Shown here: piece after piece, positions 7,497 to 13,756 of the stretch
Position numbering within the stretch: the stretch's first letter is position 1
Layout of the letters: each line of letters begins with the position of its first letter
The notes under the pieces: model-generated
The model's database searches: none
Told to the model about the DNA's origin: nothing
The model's input: only the letters and a program-made list of their open reading frames with translations
Assembly: GCA_014804385.1 (NCBI GenBank)
Contig: JAAUZW010000031.1
Location: 1 to 16,779 of the forward strand
DNA length: 16,779 nucleotides
Source: Lachnospiraceae bacterium
Lineage (GTDB): Bacteria > Bacillota > Clostridia > Lachnospirales > Lachnospiraceae
Direction: 5' to 3'
Made by a program: the position numbers and the translations under genes

Positions 7497-7525
7497 TAGA
7501 TATTACAATTCCGGTCTGCTATAAT
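7497..7525 (+). promoter_or_regulatory. Possible promoter of the ferredoxin gene
   Basis: TATAAT (7520-7525) with TAGATA (7497-7502, four of six consensus bases) 17 bp upstream, 33 bases before the ATG. The -10 is perfect, the -35 weak. It suggests the EFR1-NUDIX pair can be transcribed apart from the MATE gene. Confidence 0.5.
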
Positions 7526-7558
7526 GGTGTAAAGTTAAAAATCATAGGAGGCTTACAT

Positions 7559-8326
7559 ATGGATGTTTCACAGATTATTTTCAGCCCGACCGGAGGAACT
7601 AAGCAAGTTGCAGATATCATAACAAAGGCATGGGGAATGTCGGTCAACGAAATTGATTTGACCAATGCTGAAACCGATTATGCTGCCCTTAGTCTGAAAA
7701 AAGATGACCTTGCAATTATTGCGATTCCTTCTTACGGTGGGCGCGTTCCCTCTCTTGCAGCCGAGAGAATTTCCAAAATTCCTGGCAATCAGGCGCAGTG
7801 TGTCATTGTCTGCGTATATGGAAATCGGGCATATGAGGATACTTTGATCGAATTGAAGGACATTGCAGAGAAAAGCGGTTTCAAAGTAATTGCTGCAGTT
7901 GCTGCTATTGCGGAACATTCTATCATGCACCAGTATGTGGCAGGAAGACCTGACACCAAAGACAAACAGGAGTTAAAAAATTTTGCTGATAAAATTTTAG
8001 AAAAAATAAACAGCGGTGTAGCGGAAACTTCCACCCTGCAAATTCCGGGGAATTATCCATATAAAAAAGCAGGCGGAGCAGGCTTAGTACCAAAAGCAGA
8101 CAATAAATGCACGAATTGTGGATTATGTGCTGAAAACTGTCCGGCACAGGCAATAAGTAAGGATAACTTAAAAGCAGCAGACAGTAAAAAATGTATTTCC
8201 TGTATGCGGTGTGTGGTAAAATGCCCTCAATCAGCCCGCAAAGTAAATGGTGCGATGGTTTCAGTTGCCGCATTAGCAATGAAAAAAGTCTGTTCCATAA
8301 GAAAAGAGAATGAGTTGTACATTTAA
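7559..8326 (+). CDS. EFR1-type protein: flavodoxin domain fused to 2x[4Fe-4S] ferredoxin
   Basis: A 255-aa redox protein. The N-terminal part (about 1-150) is flavodoxin-like, with the FMN phosphate loop SPTGGTKQVA at 9-18 and a second flavin-contact region near IPSYGGRVP. The C-terminal part (about 178-225) is a bacterial ferredoxin with two cluster motifs: Cys184, 187, 190, 194 and Cys212, 215, 218, 222, each CxxCxxCxxxCP. This is the EFR1 arrangement of anaerobic Firmicutes; the role is cytoplasmic electron transfer with partner enzymes unknown. A longer frame begins at 7493, but ATG 7559 has a perfect AGGAGG (7546-7551) seven bases upstream and the longer frame would run through the promoter, so 7559 is chosen. 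The NUDIX gene follows after 17 bases. Confidence 0.87.
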   Translation: MDVSQIIFSPTGGTKQVADIITKAWGMSVNEIDLTNAETDYAALSLKKDDLAIIAIPSYGGRVPSLAAERISKIPGNQAQCVIVCVYGNRAYEDTLIELKDIAEKSGFKVIAAVAAIAEHSIMHQYVAGRPDTKDKQELKNFADKILEKINSGVAETSTLQIPGNYPYKKAGGAGLVPKADNKCTNCGLCAENCPAQAISKDNLKAADSKKCISCMRCVVKCPQSARKVNGAMVSVAALAMKKVCSIRKENELYI

Positions 8327-8343
8327 AATATAGGAGTGTTCTT

Positions 8344-8835
8344 ATGAATGGTAAATTAAGAAATATGACTTCGATTTATATTATGCATGAGAATAAAATA
8401 CTATTACTTTATCGACAAGGTGGTCGTGTTGTAAATAATGTATGGACAGCTTCAGCAGGCGGCCATTTTGAAGAAAATGAGCTAAATAATGCAAAAGCCT
8501 GTGTACTGCGAGAGTTAGAAGAAGAAATCGGAATTACAGAAAAAGAATTAAAAAATGTAGAAATGCGTTATGTAACATTAAGAAGAACAAATGGTGAAAT
8601 CAGGCAAAATTATTATTTCTTTGCTGAATTATGTGAATGTATAAATTCTGAGTTTGTTTCCAATGAAGGTGTTTTGAAATGGTTTGATATTTCAGAGTTA
8701 CAGACATTAGAAATGCCCTATACGGCTAAATATGTAATAGAGCATTATTTGGAGATAGCAATGTTTAGTGATAAAGTATATGGCGGTATAGCCAATGGTG
8801 AGCAAGTGTTGTTTATAGAATTGCCGGAGTTCTAA
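8344..8835 (+). CDS. NUDIX hydrolase
   Basis: A 163-aa hydrolase that would cleave nucleoside-diphosphate-linked substrates, for example oxidised dNTPs. The Nudix box is at about 40-64, with Gly40, Glu46 and REL-x-EE-x-G-I at 56-64. The stretch between the Gly and the Arg is two residues longer than the textbook GX5EX7REUXEEXGU spacing (14 residues intervene before Arg56 in the standard motif, 15-16 here). The catalytic REXXEE helix is intact. AGGAG lies seven bases upstream. The gene is visibly more AT-rich than its neighbours, with many AAA/ATT/TTA codons, which may mark a separate origin. It probably shares the EFR1 transcript. Substrate not predictable. Confidence 0.85.
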   Translation: MNGKLRNMTSIYIMHENKILLLYRQGGRVVNNVWTASAGGHFEENELNNAKACVLRELEEEIGITEKELKNVEMRYVTLRRTNGEIRQNYYFFAELCECINSEFVSNEGVLKWFDISELQTLEMPYTAKYVIEHYLEIAMFSDKVYGGIANGEQVLFIELPEF

Positions 8836-8906
8836 CATCGATATCCTTTGGGTTATAGAACTGAAACAACAGAAAAAGAAAGAGAAACACAGAGGGAGGT
8901 AGTTAC

Positions 8907-9680
8907 ATTATAAAGCCTGATGAGATCATTGAAAACAATAAGACATATTGGAATGAACATGCTGATTTGTGGTTTGGAACAACGGCGCTTCCGGAGTATG
9001 GAGTACGCTTCCCGACAGAAGATGATCTGCACCTGTTCGGAGATGTCGCAGGTAAGAAATTATTGGAGATATGCTGTGGCAGCGGACATTCTTTGAAATA
9101 TCATGCGGAAAGGGGAGCAGGAGAGTTATGGGGCGTTGACTTGTCACAAAAGCAGCTTGATAATGCATCCCGACTTTTGCGTGAAAGCGGATACGCGGCA
9201 AGGCTCATATGTGCAAAGATGGAAGATGAGCTTGACGTGCCCAAAGAGTATTTTGATTATGTGTATTCCATATATGGCATTGGCTGGACCACGGACTTGC
9301 AGGGAACATTTGACAAGATCGCGTCTTATTTGAAGAAAGACGGCATCTTTATATTCAGCTGGCATCATACGTTGAATTATTGTGTGGCGTGGTCCTGTGA
9401 AGAGCGGAAAGATGTGTTTGAGGATGACAAGCTGGTCATGACGAAAAGCTACTACGATGAGTCGTATTTTAAAATGCCTGTGCATGATAGTGAAATCGTC
9501 CTGTGTAACAGAAAGATATCGACATATATTAATGCTTTGGCGAAAGCGGGTTTTGCGATTGAGCAGCTGATAGAAGAAGCAGATGAGGAGTCGTTACATG
9601 CAACAGGGGAGGTTGATCCGAAAACCAGAAAAGCCCAAATGCTGCCCATTTCCTTCTGTATTAAGGCGAGAAAGCTTTAG
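8907..9680 (+). CDS. Class I SAM-dependent methyltransferase, probable ATT start
   Basis: A methyltransferase of about 257 aa with SAM motif I LLEICCGSGHSL near residues 52-63 and the acidic loop WGVDLSQKQLDNA that follows. The first ordinary start in frame is TTG 8967, which has no ribosome binding site and would cut off YWNEHADLWFG, a segment typical of the N-terminus of these enzymes. Reading upstream, the frame is open to a stop at 8862-8864 but contains no ATG, GTG or TTG. The only site with a good SD is ATT 8907, seven bases after GGGAGG (8894-8899), giving Ile/Met-Ile-Lys-Pro-Asp-Glu. I therefore place the start there; TTG 8967 is the conservative alternative. The methyl acceptor is unknown. 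A strong terminator follows. Confidence 0.8.
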   Translation: MIKPDEIIENNKTYWNEHADLWFGTTALPEYGVRFPTEDDLHLFGDVAGKKLLEICCGSGHSLKYHAERGAGELWGVDLSQKQLDNASRLLRESGYAARLICAKMEDELDVPKEYFDYVYSIYGIGWTTDLQGTFDKIASYLKKDGIFIFSWHHTLNYCVAWSCEERKDVFEDDKLVMTKSYYDESYFKMPVHDSEIVLCNRKISTYINALAKAGFAIEQLIEEADEESLHATGEVDPKTRKAQMLPISFCIKARKL

Positions 9681-9704
9681 AATAAAATATAAAACAATAT
9701 AGCA

Positions 9705-9750
9705 GCCTCGGAATGGGAGAAAACTCTCATCCCGAGGCCGTTTTTATTTT
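9705..9750 (+). terminator. Intrinsic terminator after the methyltransferase gene
   Basis: A 15-bp stem (9705-9719 with 9724-9738, one mismatch and one wobble) around an AAAA loop is followed by TTTTTATTTT (9741-9750). It ends the rightward EFR1-NUDIX-methyltransferase run and separates it from the convergent aspS gene. Confidence 0.9.
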
Positions 9751-9766
9751 GATCCCTGTCTAGCAC

Positions 9767-11161
9767 TCAGGGAGTCAGTCGATGAATATCTCTGGGAAAC
9801 AGGCAGGTCTCACGCACGTTTTCCCGGGCCAGCAACCGGGCGGTAAAGCGTTCCAGACCAAGGCCCAGACCACCGTGGGGCGGCATACCGTGGCGGTGCA
9901 TCAGCAGATAACTGGCAAATTCCTCGGCATTCATGCCCCTTTGCGTTAGTTTTTCCAGCTGTTCTGGGTAACTGTGGATTCGCTGGCCTCCGGTAGTGAT
10001 CTCAAGTCCCCGGAAAAGCAAGTCAAAGCTCAGGGTTTCCACCGGATTTTCCGGATCATCCATGGCATAGAATGGACGCTTTGCCGATGGGTAATGGGTC
10101 ACAAATACAAAGGCGCTTCCATAATGTTCCCGGATATACTGACACAATAAGTTTTCCTCCTCCGGTTCAAAGTCCTCCTTTTCCGACATGGGACGGTGGT
10201 AATGTTCGGCTACCAGAGCCTTGGCCTGAGCAAAGCGGATTCGGGGGATGCGTCCCATAGGAAGATACTCCTTTTGGGGCGGCAGTGTTATCTGCAGAGA
10301 TTGGGAGACTTCCTTGGCAAACCGGGGCATGGACACCTCCAGCAATTCCAGTTCTTGGGCACAGGCTGTCTCCAGATGGCTCAATGCCGCTTGGATCATT
10401 CTCTCTTCCATCTCCATAATTTCCTCAAAGCTATTGATATAGCCCATCTCGAAGTCCACTCCCGTGTATTCGTTCAGATGTCGGGAGGTGTCGTGTTTCT
10501 CAGCCCGGAACACAGGCCCGACCTCGTAGACTCGCTCAAAGACTCCCACCATCATCTGCTTATAGAATTGAGGACTCTGGGCGAGATATGCCTGTTTGCC
10601 AAAATAGTCCAGCGAAAAAATATTAGCGCCGCCCTCTGCGCCTGCTTCCACCAGTTTTGGGGAATGAATCTCAGTAAAATTCTGTGATTGCAGGAAATGG
10701 CGGAAACCCTCGCAGATTCCCTCCTGTATTTTGAAAATAGCCCTCTGTTTTTCATTGCGCAGAGTCAGCATCCGGTAGTCCAGCTGCTTCTCCATAGATG
10801 CCTCAACTTTTTTCTGGTTGATGACAATGGGCATGGGCTCTGTCGGAATGGACAGCACCTCCAGTTCCAGCAACCGTAATTCCCAGCCTAGACGGGAGCG
10901 CTCCTCGGCTGCCACCAGCGCCCGGACCCGGACACAGCTTTCCTCCATCAGTTCCTCCATGTCAAACCGGGAGAACTCCGGGCTGTACACACACTGGATT
11001 ACATGCCTGCCGGTGCGCAGCAGCACAAAGGCAAAGCCGCTCATGCGCCGCAGTTTGTAGACGCTGCCGTGGAGAAGGATTTCTTTTCCTGCCTGCTGTC
11101 CGATTTCCTCTAAGGAGAAGCCGGAAATCTCTTTTGTTACTTTATTTATCTTTACTGTCAT
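9767..11161 (-). CDS. aspS2: Aspartyl-tRNA synthetase, archaeal type (possibly non-discriminating)
   Basis: Class IIb synthetase of 464 aa that charges tRNA-Asp, and possibly tRNA-Asn, with aspartate. An OB-fold anticodon domain (about 25-110) is followed by the catalytic domain with motif 1 around Pro168 (FTEIHSPKL), motif 2 at 217-238 (VFRAEKHDTSRHLNEYTGVDFE) and motif 3 at 430-439 (GGLGLGLERF). It lacks the GAD insertion of the approximately 590-aa bacterial enzyme, so it is the short archaeal/eukaryal form, known as a second AspRS in some Clostridia. The OB-fold GWV motif reads GSV here. No GatCAB gene is in the window. The gene is visibly GC-richer than its neighbours, compatible with transfer. 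Expression appears to be controlled by a long leader with Asp-codon leader peptides. The start has AAAGG ten bases upstream. Confidence 0.9.
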   Translation of the reverse strand: MTVKINKVTKEISGFSLEEIGQQAGKEILLHGSVYKLRRMSGFAFVLLRTGRHVIQCVYSPEFSRFDMEELMEESCVRVRALVAAEERSRLGWELRLLELEVLSIPTEPMPIVINQKKVEASMEKQLDYRMLTLRNEKQRAIFKIQEGICEGFRHFLQSQNFTEIHSPKLVEAGAEGGANIFSLDYFGKQAYLAQSPQFYKQMMVGVFERVYEVGPVFRAEKHDTSRHLNEYTGVDFEMGYINSFEEIMEMEERMIQAALSHLETACAQELELLEVSMPRFAKEVSQSLQITLPPQKEYLPMGRIPRIRFAQAKALVAEHYHRPMSEKEDFEPEEENLLCQYIREHYGSAFVFVTHYPSAKRPFYAMDDPENPVETLSFDLLFRGLEITTGGQRIHSYPEQLEKLTQRGMNAEEFASYLLMHRHGMPPHGGLGLGLERFTARLLARENVRETCLFPRDIHRLTP

Positions 11162-11205
11162 GATTTTTCATCCTTTCTATTAAAAATCCTGCATATTCTC
11201 TACAG

Positions 11206-11262
11206 TCATACAAAACTCCCACGGTTTCTGGCGTCCATACGGACATCGTCACAATGTCCCAT
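11206..11262 (-). CDS. Second short leader ORF upstream of aspS (Asp-containing)
   Basis: An 18-codon frame reading MGHCDDVRMDARNRGSFV lies between the leader terminator and the aspS start (44 bases downstream). Its SD region is complementary to the 16S 3' end at about 14 of 16 positions (plus-strand 11264-11279) with ideal spacing to the ATG, so translation should be very efficient. Three of 18 codons are Asp (GAC, GAT, GAC). Codons 2-7 form a hairpin (GGACAT with ATGTCC) that competes with a second one (GTCC with GGAC). It may be a second regulatory leader peptide or a translational coupler; a chance ORF is possible but the SD argues against it. Confidence 0.55.
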   Translation of the reverse strand: MGHCDDVRMDARNRGSFV

Positions 11263-11317
11263 AGGATCACCCCCTTTCCATTGTCATGCTAATTTTGTCA
11301 TCCTTTTCTAAACACAT

Positions 11318-11366
11318 AAAAAGACCAGTCTCGCATCTGTAATCACTTACCAATGCGGTACTGGTC
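11318..11366 (-). terminator. Intrinsic terminator of the aspS leader (attenuator)
   Basis: On the minus strand GACCAGT (11366-11360) pairs with ACTGGTC (11329-11323), an inner GCAT (11356-11353) pairs with ATGC (11336-11333), and TTTTT (11322-11318) follows. It lies about 160 bases upstream of aspS and downstream of the leader peptide, where an attenuator is expected. Its ascending arm can pair alternatively with 11401-11408. Confidence 0.82.
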
Positions 11367-11504
11367 TCTCTGATTGATACCCCTGTCATGGCAGTCTGCA
11401 ATACGCATCCGCCGGTGTGGGAAGTTATCTTTCAGGCTTCGGCTGCTTTCCGCATAGGCACAACACATTCAGCGCTTGTACCTATGTCTTCACAGCTACA
11501 AGCG

Positions 11505-11552
11505 CTATCTATCGTCGTCCCTATTCTCTAACAGTCCATATATCTGAAGCAT
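11505..11552 (-). CDS. aspS leader peptide with Asp-Asp-Asp run
   Basis: A 15-codon frame, MLQIYGLLENRDDDR then TAG. AGGAG lies eight bases before the ATG. Three consecutive Asp codons (GAC GAC GAT, 11519-11511) sit just before the end, with one Asn codon three residues upstream of the run. The stop codon overlaps the first arm of a perfect 10-bp hairpin. The position of the Asp run, directly before a hairpin and followed by a terminator and an aspartyl-tRNA synthetase gene, suggests its translation measures the supply of Asp-tRNA. The peptide itself probably has no function. Confidence 0.75.
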   Translation of the reverse strand: MLQIYGLLENRDDDR

Positions 11553-11631
11553 CTCTTTCTCTCCTGTAAATCATAATGCCACAGCAATCCTTATACGTTG
11601 CACAGGCAGCAGCTGTGGGAAGATTGAAGTT

Positions 11632-11660
11632 ATCATAGCACAGCCAATTCGGAAACGCAA
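11632..11660 (-). promoter_or_regulatory. Promoter of the aspS leader
   Basis: On the minus strand TTGCGT (11660-11655), a 17-bp spacer and TATGAT (11637-11632). Transcription would start near 11625, placing the leader peptide about 75 nt into the RNA. Confidence 0.75.
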
Positions 11661-11698
11661 GGACTATTCTCTTTCAACTTTTAGTATAGGCATAAATA

Positions 11699-11707
11699 TG
11701 ATATAAT
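11699..11707 (+). promoter_or_regulatory. Extended -10 promoter of the YdeI-like gene
   Basis: TGATATAAT (11699-11707) is an extended -10 element (TGnTATAAT) with no clear -35, as such promoters allow. It lies 60 bases before the GTG start and back-to-back with the aspS leader promoter. Confidence 0.6.
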
Positions 11708-11766
11708 CAACTTGTGAATCGGCAGCAGAGTACCGTTATCAAGTAGGGTGATTGGAGGAGTACATA

Positions 11767-12327
11767 GTGAGCGATATCATGGAATTTGCCGACAGAGAAG
11801 AATTCAGGAAATGGCTTAATGATAATTGCCTGTCAAGTGAAGGCGTTTGGCTTTTGTTTGGAAAAGCCGGAGGACCAAAAACGATCAAGGCGGGAGAAGC
11901 GCTTGAAGAGGCGCTCTGCTTTGGATGGATTGACGGACAGATGCAGAGCATTGACGATAAGACTTATAAGAAATATTTCTCTCAGCGCAGAGAGAACAGC
12001 AAGTGGTCAGAAAAAAACAAGGGCTTGGTTAAAAACCTTGAAGAACGGGGAATTATGACCGATTTCGGAAGAAAGAAAATTGAGGAGGCCAAGAAGAACG
12101 GCCAGTGGGACGCACCAAAGTCCATGGAGATTACAGAGGACCATATTGCCCGTGTATCCGCAGTGCTAGAAGAATATGAACCTGCCTATACAAATTTTCA
12201 GGCGATGTCCCCATCCGTAAAGAAAACTTATGCGCGGGCGTACTTTGACGCAAAGACAGATGCAGGGCGGGAAAAGCGGATTGCCTGGATGGTGGACAGG
12301 CTCAATAGAAATCTGAAACCTATGTAA
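11767..12327 (+). CDS. YdeI/OmpD-associated family protein (COG4430-like)
   Basis: A 186-aa cytoplasmic protein of the YdeI-like family. Recognisable landmarks are EALEEALCFGWIDGQ with DDKTYKKYFSQRRENSKWSE just after it, then RGIMTDFGRKKIEEAKKNGQWD, which match the conserved core of this family. Some members are labelled bacteriocin-protection proteins, but the biochemical role is not established. The frame is open from a TTG at 11752, but that codon lies at the edge of the SD itself. GTG 11767 is six bases after GGAGGAG (11754-11760) and is the better start; ATG 11779 is a weaker alternative. It is followed by GNAT and methyltransferase genes on the same strand with short gaps. Confidence 0.82.
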   Translation: MSDIMEFADREEFRKWLNDNCLSSEGVWLLFGKAGGPKTIKAGEALEEALCFGWIDGQMQSIDDKTYKKYFSQRRENSKWSEKNKGLVKNLEERGIMTDFGRKKIEEAKKNGQWDAPKSMEITEDHIARVSAVLEEYEPAYTNFQAMSPSVKKTYARAYFDAKTDAGREKRIAWMVDRLNRNLKPM

Positions 12328-12404
12328 TCATATGAAAGAGTAGCCGGGTATTTTTCAGAAGGTACTGCAGGTATTTATATTTTCCATGACAGGGAGATGA
12401 ACAA

Positions 12405-12902
12405 ATGGAAATACGTAACTCAACAGAAAAAGACTTTAAACGGATCATGGAAATCTATAAATATGCCAGGCATTTTATGGCGGAACATGGCAACCCGAAC
12501 CAGTGGGGGCCCACAAACTGGCCGCCGGATGCATTGATTCATGAAGATATTGCCGCTCAAAACAGCTATGTGTGTATTTGTGATGGCAGGATCGTCGGTA
12601 CCTTTTTCTTTCAATACGGCGAAGATATGGAACCGACCTACCGCGTGATAGAGGACGGAGGTTGGCGGGATGACAGTGCATACGGGGTAATTCATCGGCT
12701 GGCAGGAGACGGAAGTGTGAAAGGCATCGGAGAATTTTGCATTGGCTGGGCCTTTGAGAAATGCGGGCATCTCCGGGTGGATACCCATGGGGATAATTTC
12801 GTTATGCAGAATTTGCTTGAAAAGAGCGGTTTCACTCATTGCGGCACTATTTATGTGGAGGAAGACTCTTATCCGAGACTGGCATATGAGAAAATGAGTT
12901 AA
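12405..12902 (+). CDS. GNAT-family N-acetyltransferase
   Basis: A 165-aa acetyl-CoA-dependent N-acyltransferase. The N-terminal strand and helix read MEIRNSTEKDFKRIMEIYKYAR, followed by a central strand YVCICDGRIVGTFFFQYGED. The acetyl-CoA binding region is around GDGSVKGIGEFCIGWAFEKC, and the C-terminal motif is LRVDTHGDNFVMQNLLEKSGFTHCGTIY, the strand-helix pair typical of small Firmicute GNATs. The pyrophosphate-binding loop (KGIGEF) is a degenerate form of the usual Q/RxxGxG/A. GGGAG lies upstream of the ATG. The acceptor is unknown. Confidence 0.85.
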   Translation: MEIRNSTEKDFKRIMEIYKYARHFMAEHGNPNQWGPTNWPPDALIHEDIAAQNSYVCICDGRIVGTFFFQYGEDMEPTYRVIEDGGWRDDSAYGVIHRLAGDGSVKGIGEFCIGWAFEKCGHLRVDTHGDNFVMQNLLEKSGFTHCGTIYVEEDSYPRLAYEKMS

Positions 12903-12962
12903 TCTGTTGGAAGAGCAAGGATGAAATAGCGTTTGATGAATATAAAGGAGGGAGATTACAGC

Positions 12963-13721
12963 ATGGAATTTAGAAAAGTGTTTGATACCATACCGGAGCA
13001 GTTTGATAAATACAGATCCCGGTATTGCAAGGAACTGTTTGCGAAATTGATTACCTATGCCGAGCTTGGTCCTGAGAAGTCTGTGTTAGAGCTTGGCCCC
13101 GGTACGGGGCAGGCGACAGAGCCGATCTTGAACACGGGATGCGATTACAATGCCATTGAACTTGGCGAGCATTTGTATGCGATGATGAAGCGCAAATATG
13201 GTCAACATCCGAACTTTCATATCGTAAATGATGATTTTATCACGCATGATTTTGGTGCACAGAAATTTGATCTGATTTATTCGGCAGCAACGATCCAATG
13301 GATTCCGGAAGAGATTGCTTTTGGGAAGACCTTTGAGCTGCTGAAACCGGGCGGTATTCTGGCAATGATGTTGCTGCATGGAGATTTCAAAACGCCTGAT
13401 GAAGAATTGTACAACAAGATTCAGCAGGTGTATGACCAATATTTCAAACCGGAGATGGTATATACGCATGGCTCATTCCAATACGCCAATGCGACCAATT
13501 ATGGGTATACAGATTTTGAAAGACATGAGTTTTACGGGAAACGGGAATTTACGGCAGATGAATATGTAGCATATTGCGGGACGCACTGCGATCATATTGT
13601 GATTCCGGAACCCTACAAAAGTAAATTTTTCGACGGGCTCAGAGAAGTGGTCTTGGAGGCCGGGAATAAGCTTGTGGCGAATGAGACATATATTTTGTAC
13701 TTAGCAAAGAAGCCTTTATAG
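12963..13721 (+). CDS. Class I SAM-dependent methyltransferase
   Basis: A 252-aa methyltransferase. SAM motif I VLELGPGTGQATEPIL is near residues 41-56, with the following acidic residue in YNAIELGEHLY. The FDLIYSAATIQWIPEE segment is the motif IV/post region seen in ubiE/Tam-like enzymes, and LKPGGILAMMLLHGD follows. A longer frame begins at 12933, but its first codons run through AAAGGAGGGAG, so that sequence must be the ribosome binding site and ATG 12963 the start. The methyl acceptor is unknown. Transcription probably ends at the hairpin at 13776-13801 inside the convergent AraC gene. Confidence 0.86.
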   Translation: MEFRKVFDTIPEQFDKYRSRYCKELFAKLITYAELGPEKSVLELGPGTGQATEPILNTGCDYNAIELGEHLYAMMKRKYGQHPNFHIVNDDFITHDFGAQKFDLIYSAATIQWIPEEIAFGKTFELLKPGGILAMMLLHGDFKTPDEELYNKIQQVYDQYFKPEMVYTHGSFQYANATNYGYTDFERHEFYGKREFTADEYVAYCGTHCDHIVIPEPYKSKFFDGLREVVLEAGNKLVANETYILYLAKKPL

Positions 13722-13756
13722 GAGTGCGGGGCCGGCTGCCGGAAGCGTTATTTATA

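Larger units (their letters stand above)
11318..11625 (-). ncRNA. aspS leader RNA: candidate Asp-responsive ribosome-mediated attenuator
   Basis: Transcribed leader of about 308 nt between the promoter and the terminator. In order on the RNA: a 5' hairpin (7-bp arms at 11618-11612 and 11585-11579); the leader peptide ending in Asp-Asp-Asp-Arg-stop; hairpin 1 with perfect 10-bp arms (11506-11497 and 11480-11471), whose first arm begins in the stop codon; alternative hairpin 2 with 11-bp arms (11486-11476 and 11463-11453, one G-U), which uses the descending arm of hairpin 1; a possible antiterminator helix (11408-11401 with 11361-11353, one bulge); and the terminator. Ribosomes stalled on the Asp codons would mask hairpin 1. 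This is the anatomy of trp/his-type attenuation. How hairpin 2 is linked to the terminator I cannot settle by eye. No T-box core (UGGN bulge, stem I motifs) is visible. Confidence 0.7.

Noticed and set aside
10196..10687. 163-codon plus-strand ORF inside aspS
   Set aside because: Antisense shadow of a clear synthetase gene in GC-rich sequence; no SD and no family features.
11264..11279. Plus-strand similarity to the 3' end of 16S rRNA
   Set aside because: It is simply the complement of a very strong Shine-Dalgarno sequence on the minus strand; no other rRNA sequence surrounds it.
11340..11366. T-box-like GTACCGC string at the aspS leader terminator (minus strand)
   Set aside because: It resembles the end of the T-box consensus, but the UGGN bulge that binds the tRNA end is absent (CAGT instead) and no stem I landmarks were found, so the leader-peptide model fits better.
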